The notes: generated by a model not told the origin, from the letters alone. Shown: positions 1 through 8,357, counted from the stretch's first letter. The stretch: DNA of 33,856 nucleotides from CAYUNT01 sp964446285 (GCA_964446285.1 CAYUNT010000025.1:1-33856); one strand, 5' to 3'. Translations and numbers: made by a program.

Positions 1-2
1 CG

Positions 3-836
3 CCCGCGCCCAGCCCCTCCATTTCTCCCGCTCCCAGCCTGACTGCAACGCCTGCGCCGAGCGCTACCGCCACGCCCGCCCCCACCGCTTCTCCCGCGCC
101 TTCTTCTTCGCCAACACCTCTGCCATCTCCCTCGCCCACGCCGCGCCAGATCGACCGTTGGGAGGTGGATTCGGCGGGAATCGTCCGCGTTGATCGCGAG
201 GATTTGTGCCGCGTCGCATCCATTCTCACATGGATGCGCCTGAATGGAATTCCAGTAAATCCCGAGGAATTGCGCAGCCGCTCGCCCGAAGAAATCACTC
301 GCCTGCGCCTCGTTACCGCGCGCGCGCCCTTGTGGCTTCGGATGGCCGAACTGCCAAACGACCTGGATCGCGCTGGCGCGTGGAGGCGGCCTTGCCTTGT
401 CGAATTCCGGCATGGGATCGAGGGATTGTCCCCCGTGGTGCTCGTGGCCTCCGCCGCCAATGACCATGCCGTGATTCTGGATTCGCGCCGCGGGCGCATC
501 GAATTGCCCTCGGCGGCATTGAAACCTTATATCGCGAATATCTGGGGATTGTATGCCGATCCGGACGACCTGGCCGGAGCGCAACCAGGCGAGGAAAGCG
601 CTCGAGTGGCGCGTCTTCGCGAATGCCTCCGTGCGGCGGGCGCTCTTGCCGGAGCAACGGAATCGCAATCCGCATCAGCAACACCGCCGCCACCTCCCCA
701 AACGCCTCAGCCTGCCACCGTGCCGATTTACAACAGCGCCATCAGCGAAGCCGTATCGGAAATCCAGCGCCGCGCGGGCCTTCTCTCCACCGGCCGCATG
801 GACCCCGTCACCGCGTGGCTTCTGCTCAGCAAATAG
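3..836 (+). CDS. gspA: GspA-like T2SS assembly protein, C-terminal part (5' end outside window)
   Basis: The frame is already open at the left edge, so this is the C-terminal part of a longer protein. The first ~50 residues are a Pro/Ser/Ala/Thr linker. A globular domain follows (about residues 55-185 of the visible part) that resembles the C39-peptidase-like domain of GspA/ExeA. After a second Pro-rich stretch, the protein ends with a short peptidoglycan-binding repeat (EAVSEIQRRAGLLSTGRMDP, then a TAWLLL helix). In the ExeA family an N-terminal AAA+ ATPase and one membrane segment precede these domains, and the periplasmic part binds peptidoglycan so that the secretin can assemble. Those N-terminal parts are not visible here. 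A GTG at 165 could be read as a start, but the upstream Pro-rich frame has the composition of a linker, so I prefer a truncated gene. The T2SS operon lying head-on beside it supports the call. A generic peptidoglycan-binding protein is the alternative. Confidence 0.68.
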   Translation, partial: PAPSPSISPAPSLTATPAPSATATPAPTASPAPSSSPTPLPSPSPTPRQIDRWEVDSAGIVRVDREDLCRVASILTWMRLNGIPVNPEELRSRSPEEITRLRLVTARAPLWLRMAELPNDLDRAGAWRRPCLVEFRHGIEGLSPVVLVASAANDHAVILDSRRGRIELPSAALKPYIANIWGLYADPDDLAGAQPGEESARVARLRECLRAAGALAGATESQSASATPPPPPQTPQPATVPIYNSAISEAVSEIQRRAGLLSTGRMDPVTAWLLLSK

Positions 837-844
837 AGTTTGCT
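828..844 (+). other. Small hairpin over the gspA stop codon
   Basis: AGCAAA and TTTGCT form a perfect 6-bp inverted repeat around a 5-nt loop that contains the TAG stop. No T-run follows, so a standard Rho-independent terminator is not supported. A second inverted repeat (GTCCC at 944-948, GGGAC at 960-964) lies between the two convergent genes, also without a T-run. The 166-bp gap shows nothing else. Confidence 0.25.
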
Positions 845-1002
845 AACCCTTCCACAATAATAAGCCGTAAAGATTCCGCTGCGCCTCCAAATCAGCCTGT
901 GCCTTGCCACCTGTGCGCGGACCGAGCAGAGACGCTATAGCCTGTCCCTGAGGCAAAGTGGGACGGTTAATGGCATGGCTTCGCTAATGAATCCATTCCA
1001 TA

Positions 1003-2472
1003 TTACGGCTCGATAGAGAATCCTTGTTCGCGGAATCGGCGAAGTTTGTAAATCAAGGCGCGGCGGCTGATGCCCAGGCGGCGGGCGGTTTCCGAACGGT
1101 TGAAATGATTCTCGCGCAGCGTCTGCAATATCACAGATCGCTCAATATCGTCCATCGTGGCCGTGGCGGATTCGCCAGCGGCAGAAGAGGAAGAAGTTGA
1201 GGCCGCTGGCATTTCGAGCGCCTCGCGAACACGCCGCGGCAGGTGCTCGGGCAAGATCATGTCGCCACGCGCGAGCAATGCGGCGCGCTCCATCGCGTTT
1301 CGCAACTCGCGGACATTTCCAGGCCAATTGTAGGTTTCCAGGCATATAAGCGCGGCGGGCGAAAAACGCGGACGGCTCAGCCCGGCAGCCTCAAGAAAAT
1401 GCCCCGCCAGCGGCAAAATGTCGGCGCGCCGTTCCGAGAGCGGAGGAATGTGGATGCCGAACATGCAGAGTCTGTAATATAAATCCTCGCGGAATTTCCC
1501 CGCCTTCACTTCATTTTCCAGACTGGTTCTCGTTATAGCGAGAATGCGGACATCGGCCCGCCGCTCAATGGCCGCGCCGCGCCCCCGCCGGTAGGTTCCG
1601 CTCTCAATCAGCCTCAGGATGACCATCTGCGACTCGGGCGGCAGCTCGCCCGCTTCATCGAGGATCAGCGTTCCGCCTTGCGCTTGTTCAAGCAATCCCG
1701 GACCGGGGATGGTGCTGTCGTCCAGCGCACCCGCTTCGATCCCAAATAGTTCGCTCTCGATTTGCGCGGCGGGCGTTCCGGCGCAATTGAGCCGGACAAT
1801 CGGGCGCGCCGCCCTTGGGCTAAGGCGATGGATCAATCCAGCGGCCACCTCTTTGCCGGAGCCGCTTTCTCCGGTGATCAGCACGCGCGAATCCGCAGGC
1901 GCCACCGCCAGAATCTCACGAACCACATCGCGCATCGCCAGACTTTCGTAAATGAATCCTCGCAAGGCCTCCGGAGGCGGAGGTTCCAGCGGCACGGAAT
2001 TGTCCGCCTGCCCCGGGGCTTGAATGCCCAGCGAGTAGCGCACGGACGACAGCAATTCATCGAGATCGACCGGCTTTTCCAGGTAATTCACCGCTCCGTC
2101 GCGCATGGCTTCCACTGCGTCTCGAATGTCCGCGTATGCCGTAACAAGCAGCACGGGCAGGCGCAAATGGGCGTCGCGAATATGGCGCAGCATCTCAAGG
2201 CCGGACATTCCGGGCATCCGGATGTCGCTGACGACCATCGCGAACGGTCGATCCGCCAGCAGCGCCAGGGCCTCTTCGCCGCTCGACGCCGTATGAACAG
2301 AAAACCCGTTTTCGGAGAGGTATTTTTCAAGCAGCTGCCGTTGCCCAGCGTCGTCGTCCACAATCAACAAACGATGCGCCGTGTCCGCTCCCGCCGAATG
2401 CAAAGCCGCAGAAGATCGGGGCGAATGCGTGCCAGGACGCGAAGGAGAAGGAGGAGGAGGAGGAGGCGTCAC
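1003..2472 (-). CDS. NtrC-family response regulator (REC - AAA+ - Fis HTH) of the T2SS operon
   Basis: 489-residue two-component regulator. The receiver domain (about residues 35-150) has the acidic pair in IVDDD, the phospho-acceptor Asp in VVSDIRMPGMSG, the Thr of TAYAD and the Lys of EKP. The AAA+ domain (about 175-410) has Walker A GESGSGKE, Walker B GGTLILDEAGE and the arginine-finger region FREDLYYRL. The C-terminus is a Fis-type helix-turn-helix (NRSETARRLGISRRALIYKL). The sigma-54-contacting loop, normally GAFTGA, reads GALDDS with no change in loop length, so sigma-54 activation is uncertain. I chose the GTG start at 2472: it overlaps the kinase TGA as GTGA, and GAGG lies 8 nt upstream. 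Longer versions would run into the kinase gene. The first codons encode six consecutive prolines. It is the last gene of the T2SS operon and the evident partner of the kinase just upstream. Confidence 0.9.
   Translation of the reverse strand: MTPPPPPPSPSRPGTHSPRSSAALHSAGADTAHRLLIVDDDAGQRQLLEKYLSENGFSVHTASSGEEALALLADRPFAMVVSDIRMPGMSGLEMLRHIRDAHLRLPVLLVTAYADIRDAVEAMRDGAVNYLEKPVDLDELLSSVRYSLGIQAPGQADNSVPLEPPPPEALRGFIYESLAMRDVVREILAVAPADSRVLITGESGSGKEVAAGLIHRLSPRAARPIVRLNCAGTPAAQIESELFGIEAGALDDSTIPGPGLLEQAQGGTLILDEAGELPPESQMVILRLIESGTYRRGRGAAIERRADVRILAITRTSLENEVKAGKFREDLYYRLCMFGIHIPPLSERRADILPLAGHFLEAAGLSRPRFSPAALICLETYNWPGNVRELRNAMERAALLARGDMILPEHLPRRVREALEMPAASTSSSSAAGESATATMDDIERSVILQTLRENHFNRSETARRLGISRRALIYKLRRFREQGFSIEP
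2450..2466 (-). repeat. GGA/TCC trinucleotide tract at the regulator start
   Basis: Nearly six copies of a triplet encode prolines just after the regulator's GTG. In the mRNA this is a CCU repeat, so its CCUC units can pair with the GAGG ribosome-binding site of the same gene. Copy-number change would preserve the reading frame and only alter the proline count. Confidence 0.6.
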
Positions 2473-4226
2473 GACTTGGCCTCGGTTTCGGTATCCACCG
2501 TTTTCAGCCCATGAATCCGGAAGGCGGCGCCGCCCATTTCGCTTGTTCCGCACTCGATTTCCCAGTGATGCGCCAGCGCAATCTGCTTGACCACCGACAA
2601 GCCCAGCCCGCTTCCCTGTGCATGAGTGGTGAAATAGGGATGGAAGACCTGATCGCGCAACTCGGGCGCCACCCCGGGGCCATTGTCTTCCACGGACAAA
2701 ACTCCTTCCCCTCGCATGGGCGCTGCAAAGGAAACCACTACACGCCCCCCCTCAGAGACTGCCTGAATTGCATTGATGACAAGGTTAAACACAACCTGGC
2801 GCAACATGGATTCGTCGGCGAGAACATACATCGCCGGAACGCGGACCTCAGACGCCACACGCTTGTCCTCCATATCGCTCTGTAACGCCGTCAGCACATC
2901 CGCCACGACCGCGGCAATGGGCGTCGCGCCAGGCCGGGGCTGCATCGGACGTGAGTATTTGATGAATTCATTCAGGCGCTGCGTAACGCGATCCACCTCC
3001 TCCGTGATTCGCTCGGCCTGGCCGTGCACATCATCCGGCAGCGCGGCGTCCTTGTCGATGATCTGCGCAATCCCCCGGACGATATTGAGCGGATTTCGCG
3101 CCTCATGCGCAAGGCCCGCCGCAGCCAGATTCATTTCGCGCAGGTGCTCATTCATTTCCTGCGCGCGGACCAGGCGAATCTGCAAATCCGTTGCCCGGAC
3201 AAGCCCCCGCCATCCCAGACCGAGTCCCATGACCGCCAGCAGCGCCGCCACAGCCATGCCCACGCGCAAGCACAAATCGCGATCCAATTCCGCACGCATT
3301 TTCTCCGTGGACATCACGAACACGAATCCATGAAGCCCGCGTTTGGCGAGCAATTCCTCGTAGCGTTTCTGATCCATCCAGAACGGCCGGTGGAATACAG
3401 AACGCGACGGCGGTTCGCCATCCCTGTGGTCGCGTCTGCGATCAAAATCCTCTTCCTGCGGCGGCGGCGGAGGCGGCTGCCGTTCCCCCTCTTGCCCTGC
3501 AGCCATTTCGCCGGGGCTTGGCATTCGCTCGTCGCGACCAGGACCTTGTTCAATGGGCTGCTCATGCCCCTCGGGCGCCTTTTCCGCCCATCCTGCTGCG
3601 CTATTCGTATTTTCGCCGCCTGCCGCCGCCGGAGTGGGAGTCGCCCCTTCAATCTCAGAAAAAAATGGCGGCATGGGAGGCAGCGGCATTTCCCCAGGCT
3701 GGTAATGCAGCGTAAACGTGGTCGAACGCTCCACGCGCACACGCCGAAACCGGCGGCGCCCCGATTCCTCGTCCGATCTGGAAATCACGACGGGCGGAGG
3801 CTCAGGCGTACCGTCTTCGCGCGCCGATTGGCCAAAATCCACGAGATTAACAATAACAACATTTCTCCGATTCCACTGCGCGCCCTGTGAAGGCAACTTG
3901 TTGATTTCCACACTCAGGGCCTCGCCGGACGACGCGACTGTTTCACCCGCGGCGTTCAGTAGCGTTACAGAGCGCAACTCCGTTGTGGAAACCAGTTCGC
4001 CAAGGAGTTTTTCCAAGCGCGATTGGGGAATTGCGCCCGGCGGACCAGATCGGCTCACGAGCGCAATGGTGTTCGAAATGTCGCGTGCGCGATTCAAAAC
4101 TCCCTGCCGCGCAAGGTTGTCCACCTGCGTTCGCTCCAGCCAAAGCCACCCCACCAGAAGCAGCCAGACGGCTGCCAGCGCGCAATATACAATCCAGGAA
4201 GATCGGGATTTGTTTTCGGCTGGCAT
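2469..4226 (-). CDS. Membrane sensor histidine kinase (NtrB/ZraS-like) of the T2SS operon
   Basis: 585 residues. One transmembrane helix lies at about 11-30 and a second at about 319-342. Between them is a roughly 290-residue extracytoplasmic sensor region with no family I recognise, rich in Pro, Glu and Arg in its second half (a six-proline run near 251-256). The cytoplasmic part has the dimerisation/phospho-acceptor motif GLAHEARNPLN (His about 374), then an HATPase domain with N-box VFNLVINAIQAV, G1 DNGPGV and G2 GSGLGLSVVKQ. This is the small-molecule or envelope-sensing class that usually pairs with NtrC-type regulators, and such a regulator follows with a 4-bp overlap. It starts 82 bp after the secretin gene, with only a weak ribosome-binding site (GAGA). 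The signal is unknown; the position suggests monitoring of secretion or of the envelope. Confidence 0.92.
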   Translation of the reverse strand: MPAENKSRSSWIVYCALAAVWLLLVGWLWLERTQVDNLARQGVLNRARDISNTIALVSRSGPPGAIPQSRLEKLLGELVSTTELRSVTLLNAAGETVASSGEALSVEINKLPSQGAQWNRRNVVIVNLVDFGQSAREDGTPEPPPVVISRSDEESGRRRFRRVRVERSTTFTLHYQPGEMPLPPMPPFFSEIEGATPTPAAAGGENTNSAAGWAEKAPEGHEQPIEQGPGRDERMPSPGEMAAGQEGERQPPPPPPQEEDFDRRRDHRDGEPPSRSVFHRPFWMDQKRYEELLAKRGLHGFVFVMSTEKMRAELDRDLCLRVGMAVAALLAVMGLGLGWRGLVRATDLQIRLVRAQEMNEHLREMNLAAAGLAHEARNPLNIVRGIAQIIDKDAALPDDVHGQAERITEEVDRVTQRLNEFIKYSRPMQPRPGATPIAAVVADVLTALQSDMEDKRVASEVRVPAMYVLADESMLRQVVFNLVINAIQAVSEGGRVVVSFAAPMRGEGVLSVEDNGPGVAPELRDQVFHPYFTTHAQGSGLGLSVVKQIALAHHWEIECGTSEMGGAAFRIHGLKTVDTETEAKS

Positions 4227-4292
4227 TGATCAATCTCGATTATCTTTTCATCGGCGGAGACGCCAGAAGGCGCGCGGTGCAAGCGCCAGAGT

Positions 4293-4329
4293 GCAAGCGG
4301 CGCAAGCACTAGGGCGCAAGCGGCGCAAG
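4293..4329. repeat. 14-bp direct repeat at the 3' end of the secretin gene
   Basis: GCAAGCGGCGCAAG occurs at 4293-4306 and again at 4316-4329. The second copy, read on the minus strand, encodes the last residues of the secretin core protein (LAPLAP), so the intergenic copy looks like a small local duplication of the gene's end. A short GC-rich hairpin lies beside it (about 4260-4275), without a T-run. Confidence 0.5.
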
Positions 4330-5403
4330 GTCATATTTCTTTTGCGCGGCTTCGTTTTTCAGGACTTTCGGCTGGTTCTCCGTTTTGCCTCGTTCATCCA
4401 GTGTCAGTTTGTCCAATCCCGCGGCGTCTTCCACAACCACCGGCGTGAGGAAAATCAGCAATTCTGTCTTGGTTTTGCTTTTCACGGTTCGGCTAAAGAG
4501 CATTCCTATCAGCGGAATATCACCCAGCAGAGGGATTTTCTTCACACTCTTCGTGTCATTATCTTCCATCAGCCCGCCGATCACAACCGTTTTGCCGTCG
4601 GAAACCGCCACGCGCGTTTGCGCCGATCGTTTCGCGATAATCCGCGCGTCCACCGTCTTGGATATCGGCACAGTATCCGCAGTCAGCGTCGAGATTTCTG
4701 GCGTCACTTCCATTTCGACAAGGCGTTCCGTCGTGATGTGCGGCGTTACCTCAAGAATGATTCCGATGTCCTCATAAGTGACCGTGTTGATCGTCTCGCC
4801 GTTGTCCGTGATTCGTGAATTGGTGATGAACGGAACTTCCTGCCCAATAGTAATTGTCGCTGTTTCGTTGTTGCGCGTAAGCACGGATGGACGCGAAAGC
4901 ACTTCGAGTTTGCCCGCCGTGGCCATCGCGCGCAAGGTCGCCGAAAAGTCCGAATCCAGAATTTTATAATAGCCGCCCGAGGTCATGGAAGACAGACCGA
5001 AATCCGAGCCGACGGTGTGCTGCTCGCCCCCCGATGCGTCCTGCGACGTGAACGAGCCTTCAAACCCGAAGTCCAGATCGGAACTATGCGTGACTTCGAG
5101 GAACAATACCTTGATGAGAACTTGCGGAACGGGCTTGTCGAGGGTTTGAACCACTCGCGAGATTTGCTTGTTGGTTTCCTCATCCGTAATAACGATCACG
5201 CTGTTGGTTTGCGCGTCGTATTGGATTATGGCATCGCCCGAGATGGAGGTCCCAAGGCTTTCGAGCGAATCCGCACGCGGATTTGCTGCCGCCATCACCA
5301 TTTCCGGCGGCTCGGCTTCCTGGGCGGGCAATGCCAGCGGGAACATCATGCCGGCCAGCGCCAACAACCTCGCCAGAGGAATCAAGTGGCGTTGATTTAT
5401 CAT
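4309..5403 (-). CDS. gspD: Secretin core protein, C-terminal half of split GspD
   Basis: 364 residues. A signal peptide (hydrophobic LLALAGMMFPLALPA, cleavage probably before QEAE) is followed by the second half of a secretin N-domain (AIIQYDAQTNSVIVITDE, helix, then LDKPVPQVLIKVLFLEV). The secretin beta-barrel core comes next, with the family signatures VLSRPSVLTRNNETATITIG, QEVPF, DIGIILEVTPHI, and VVIGGLM followed by KIPLLGDIPLIGMLFS and ELLIFLTP. This part forms the outer-membrane channel of the T2SS. I chose ATG 5403: AGAAAGGA lies 8 nt upstream, and this start puts the signal peptide at the N-terminus. A GTG at 5439 would add 12 charged residues. N0-N3 are absent here and are encoded by the preceding gene. 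No obvious pilotin-binding tail is seen after the core. This is a separate gene, not a frameshift product: both parts have signal peptides and an 80-bp gap with a ribosome-binding site lies between them. Confidence 0.93.
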   Translation of the reverse strand: MINQRHLIPLARLLALAGMMFPLALPAQEAEPPEMVMAAANPRADSLESLGTSISGDAIIQYDAQTNSVIVITDEETNKQISRVVQTLDKPVPQVLIKVLFLEVTHSSDLDFGFEGSFTSQDASGGEQHTVGSDFGLSSMTSGGYYKILDSDFSATLRAMATAGKLEVLSRPSVLTRNNETATITIGQEVPFITNSRITDNGETINTVTYEDIGIILEVTPHITTERLVEMEVTPEISTLTADTVPISKTVDARIIAKRSAQTRVAVSDGKTVVIGGLMEDNDTKSVKKIPLLGDIPLIGMLFSRTVKSKTKTELLIFLTPVVVEDAAGLDKLTLDERGKTENQPKVLKNEAAQKKYDLAPLAP

Positions 5404-5482
5404 TGTTTTTTTCCTTTCTGTTTCTTTTATGCGATTCACGAAGGCAATTTATCCCTCATAGCGCTTCTGCTTTGCCCATATA

Positions 5483-7159
5483 TTATCGCCGCGAAGAACT
5501 GCTCGAAGAACTTTGGCCGCTGCCCGATGAACGATTCGATGAAGAACTGGAGCTGCGGCTGGAGGAATTGCTGTTCCGATTCGAGGAGGATGACGATCCA
5601 GAGGAACCGCTGGAACCGAACATGTCCTTCAAGATAGTGGAGACCTCCTCTGGGTCCGCGTTTTGGATTGAATACACATACACGCGCTTGGTTTTGGCGG
5701 GGTCTTTATCGAGTTCGCTTATCACGCGCTCGATTTGCTTCATCGTGTCGCTAATGGCGCTCACCACCACGGAATTCGTGCGAGTGTCCGCCACGGCATT
5801 CACTTTGCTGGCTGTTTCCTGGCGCTCGCTTTTGTTATTGCTTGACGTGCTTCCTTGCGCCTGGCCTCCAGGACCGCCGCTCCCTTGAGGACCAAACATT
5901 CCGCCCGGACCCAAAAACCGCTGGCGGAACGTCTGGTTGCTCTGGTTTCTGCCCTGGCTGCTGCTTTGCGTCTGGCTCCCATCGCCAAACACATTTTTAA
6001 TCATGTCAGCTGTCTTCTCCGCATCGGCGTATTTGAGCGGAAATACGCGCACCTCCGTCATGACTTCCGCCGCCTGATCAATCTGCGTAATCAGATTCTC
6101 TATGGTGGGAATAATATCCTCTGGAGCGCTGACCACCACGGAATTTGTGCGTTGGTCCGCCGCAGCGGTTACTGTAGCCGAAGCTTGCAGGGCGCTGCCC
6201 GCGCCTGATGCGCTGGACGAGTCGCCTGAATCGCCGCCTGGCCCCCCTCCGCGCATAAACGGCGGCATGAATCGCCGCTGGACATTCGCGCCTTCGTTGG
6301 AAGACTGAGGCTGTTTGAACAGATTTTGAATCATTTCCGCAGTGTCTTTTGCGTCCGCGTATTTGAGTTGATACACGCGCAGCGAACTGATTTCGGAAAT
6401 CGACTCATCAAGCGCCCGGATAATTTCCACAATCCGGCGAATGTTGACTTCGGAATCTGTTAAAATGATCGCGTTGCTTTTTTCATTGGACGAAATTGTT
6501 GCATCGGACGGCAGCAAATCCCGCAGATTATCAACTAATTCCTTAACTGTGGTTCGGCGAACGGGAATGATTTGCGTGACCACGCGATCGGTTTTTGCGA
6601 TGGCGTTCGGGTCGTTGCCCCGCCGCACAGGGACGTCTCGCGTCCGCGCCTGATCCCGCCGGACAATCGTCAACGTGCGCCCGGACCGGATCGCCGCGCA
6701 TCCTTGCTCTTTGAGAACTGTATCGAGCAGTTCAATCGCCTCATCGGGCGTCACCGGCTGCTGGCTCTCAAGATTCACGCTCCCCGACACATCCACTGCC
6801 TTGACAACCACAAAGCCCGCCACACGGCTGAGATAATCGAGCACCGTCTGAATCGGCGCGTCTTTGAAATTGAATCGAAGCGTGCGCACGGCTTCGTCCG
6901 CCGGTTCCGATGCTGCGGCTGGCCCGGCAGCAGCCTCGGCTTCTGAGCGTTCTTTTGCCTCATCCGCAGGAATTTGCCCGGCCGGCGCAATTGGATCTGC
7001 GGCCAAAGTTGCGGTTGTCGGCGGACTGGCATCTTCCTGTCCAGATTGCGCCGACGCCGCAGGTTGCGCTGCAGCAAGAGCCGCAAGAGCAAGAAATGGC
7101 GCCAGCCACACCGCAAAAGGCATATTCCCAACGGCTTTTCTGATTTTCATCCGAGTCAT
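5483..7159 (-). CDS. gspD: Secretin periplasmic-ring protein, N-terminal half of split GspD
   Basis: 558 residues. Signal peptide about 1-38, then a flexible Ala/Glu-rich stretch. An N0 domain follows (about 91-168, FNFKDAPIQTVLDYLSR), then three N1-type domains: about 192-255, 258-368 and 369-490. The latter two repeat the pattern YPLKYADA-like strand, helix, Ser/Gly-rich hinge, then D-RTNSVVVSA. A fourth N-domain begins (VYVYSIQNADPEEVSTILKDMFG, split here only by its own end at about 515), and the protein finishes in a ~43-residue Ser/Asn/Arg tail. The missing second half of that domain opens the next protein. These domains stack as periplasmic rings that contact GspC and the pseudopilus. 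There is no secretin core in this gene, so it cannot make the channel alone. ATG 7159 overlaps the preceding TGA (ATGA). Confidence 0.9.
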   Translation of the reverse strand: MTRMKIRKAVGNMPFAVWLAPFLALAALAAAQPAASAQSGQEDASPPTTATLAADPIAPAGQIPADEAKERSEAEAAAGPAAASEPADEAVRTLRFNFKDAPIQTVLDYLSRVAGFVVVKAVDVSGSVNLESQQPVTPDEAIELLDTVLKEQGCAAIRSGRTLTIVRRDQARTRDVPVRRGNDPNAIAKTDRVVTQIIPVRRTTVKELVDNLRDLLPSDATISSNEKSNAIILTDSEVNIRRIVEIIRALDESISEISSLRVYQLKYADAKDTAEMIQNLFKQPQSSNEGANVQRRFMPPFMRGGGPGGDSGDSSSASGAGSALQASATVTAAADQRTNSVVVSAPEDIIPTIENLITQIDQAAEVMTEVRVFPLKYADAEKTADMIKNVFGDGSQTQSSSQGRNQSNQTFRQRFLGPGGMFGPQGSGGPGGQAQGSTSSNNKSERQETASKVNAVADTRTNSVVVSAISDTMKQIERVISELDKDPAKTKRVYVYSIQNADPEEVSTILKDMFGSSGSSGSSSSSNRNSNSSSRSSSSSSNRSSGSGQSSSSSSSRR

Positions 7160-7821
7160 TTGCTCATCTCCCTTTGGCGTCGTTCACGCATTTTTTTCAG
7201 CAATTCTTCCGCTCCGCTACCCGAAGGGGCGGGCGCATTGGCCGCAGGCTTGGAGGAAGAGGATTCTGAGGCCGCCGAGGATGTTGCCCCGGACGAATTT
7301 CCCCTGGAGGCGCCGCTTCCTGCGCGTCTTCCAGAACGCGCTCCGCTGGCGGAGGGCGCGGCGCCAGCTAGTGTCCAATTGCCCGCGCCATCGCGCTCAA
7401 TGCGCTGCCCCACTGGCCAATCCAGCCTCCGCCCGTCCTTCTCCAAAATCACTTTATCGATTTGGATATCCGCGAGTTTCCATCCGCCCAGCGCCGCACC
7501 CTTCGCGGGCGTGCCGGAATACTCCGCGCGGTTGCTATCGATAAACGCCAGCGATTCCAGATTCGTGATCCACACTCCGCGCAAATTGGCGCCTTCCGCG
7601 GAATCGCCCTGATTCTCATCCGAATCGCTCCCTTGTCGCCGCGACACAGGTATCCGGTTCGGATCAAAAATGTTTCGGTCGGTAATCACTTGGAATTGCG
7701 CAAATCCATCCTCTTTCGCGGACGCGCGCGCGCGGCTGCGCGTCTGCTGTGCATTTCCGCTCATGCCTAGAGCCAGAATCGCCACGGCCAGCATACCCCA
7801 AAGAACCGTTCTTCGATTCAT
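7156..7821 (-). CDS. gspC: GspC-like inner-membrane/periplasmic protein, short form without PDZ
   Basis: 221 residues. The N-terminal hydrophobic segment (about 6-25) could be a membrane anchor or a signal peptide. It is followed by FQVITDRNIFDPNR, which matches the start of the GspC homology region, and a small beta-rich domain (about 80-140, GVWITNLESLAFIDS and DIQIDKVILEKDGRRLDWPVG). The last ~80 residues are Ser/Ala/Gly/Arg-rich and look disordered. GspC links the inner-membrane platform (GspL/M) to the secretin N-domains. The position between gspM and the secretin gene fits this, although gspC usually sits at the start of T2SS operons. The PDZ or coiled-coil domain common in proteobacterial GspC is absent. 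PilP, which has a similar HR fold in type IV pili, is the main alternative. Both ends are ATGA overlaps. Confidence 0.7.
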   Translation of the reverse strand: MNRRTVLWGMLAVAILALGMSGNAQQTRSRARASAKEDGFAQFQVITDRNIFDPNRIPVSRRQGSDSDENQGDSAEGANLRGVWITNLESLAFIDSNRAEYSGTPAKGAALGGWKLADIQIDKVILEKDGRRLDWPVGQRIERDGAGNWTLAGAAPSASGARSGRRAGSGASRGNSSGATSSAASESSSSKPAANAPAPSGSGAEELLKKMRERRQREMSK

Positions 7822-8357
7822 GAGCGAGGCTCCTTTCCGAGCGAAGTCAGGCCGGAAAACCTCGCGTCCAGCGCGATTTCCCGCCCCGCGTCGTCGCGCG
7901 CTCGCAGCTCGACCGATTCCAGCCGCAACGCCATCTCGCTGGTTTCCAATTCGTATAAAAACCGGCTGACTTCATCAAGATTTCCCGTCCCCGATACGCG
8001 AACCTCCACGCGCGGCCCTACATCTTCGTCCTCGATCCATCGCGGCAGAAGCGAATTGACGCTCAGCCCCGACGACGATGCCCAGCCATTCACGGCGCTA
8101 AGCACCTTGTTTTCCGCAGTAGGGCCGTCGGCGGGCAGCACTTGCGTCTTTGCCGCATCCCACCGCTTCAAAAGCGTGTCTCGGCGATCCAGAAGCATAT
8201 TGCCATTGCTAATGGACTTTTTGAGTTCCTGAATCCGGGCCGATCTCGACTTCCATGAGGACGCCAGCGGAGACAGCACCAGACGGTCGCCCGCGAGAAG
8301 CGCCACGCACACGCCCGCGATCAATAGAAGCCGCTGTTTTCTTTGCGCTTCAGTCAT
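7818..8357 (-). CDS. gspM: GspM (PilO-like) inner-membrane platform protein
   Basis: 179 residues. A short cytoplasmic N-terminus and a single membrane helix (about 10-28) are followed by a helical/coiled-coil segment (about 30-75). The C-terminus is a ferredoxin-like periplasmic domain (about 85-170, with VEVRVSGTGNLDEVSRFLYELE typical in spirit of the GspM/PilO fold, split here by position only). In the T2SS, GspM pairs with GspL and anchors GspE at the inner membrane. The identification rests on topology, size and the place directly after gspL as much as on sequence. ATG 8357 lies inside the end of gspL (8-bp overlap) with AAGGAA just upstream. The 3' end overlaps the gspC-like start (ATGA). 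Confidence 0.82.
   Translation of the reverse strand: MTEAQRKQRLLLIAGVCVALLAGDRLVLSPLASSWKSRSARIQELKKSISNGNMLLDRRDTLLKRWDAAKTQVLPADGPTAENKVLSAVNGWASSSGLSVNSLLPRWIEDEDVGPRVEVRVSGTGNLDEVSRFLYELETSEMALRLESVELRARDDAGREIALDARFSGLTSLGKEPRS

Noticed and set aside
944..964. GTCCC/GGGAC inverted repeat as a terminator
   Set aside because: The stem is short with an 11-nt loop and no T-run in either direction.
1762..2514. 250-codon plus-strand frame across the response regulator
   Set aside because: It is Arg/His-rich and antisense to a well-supported regulator, so it is a shadow.
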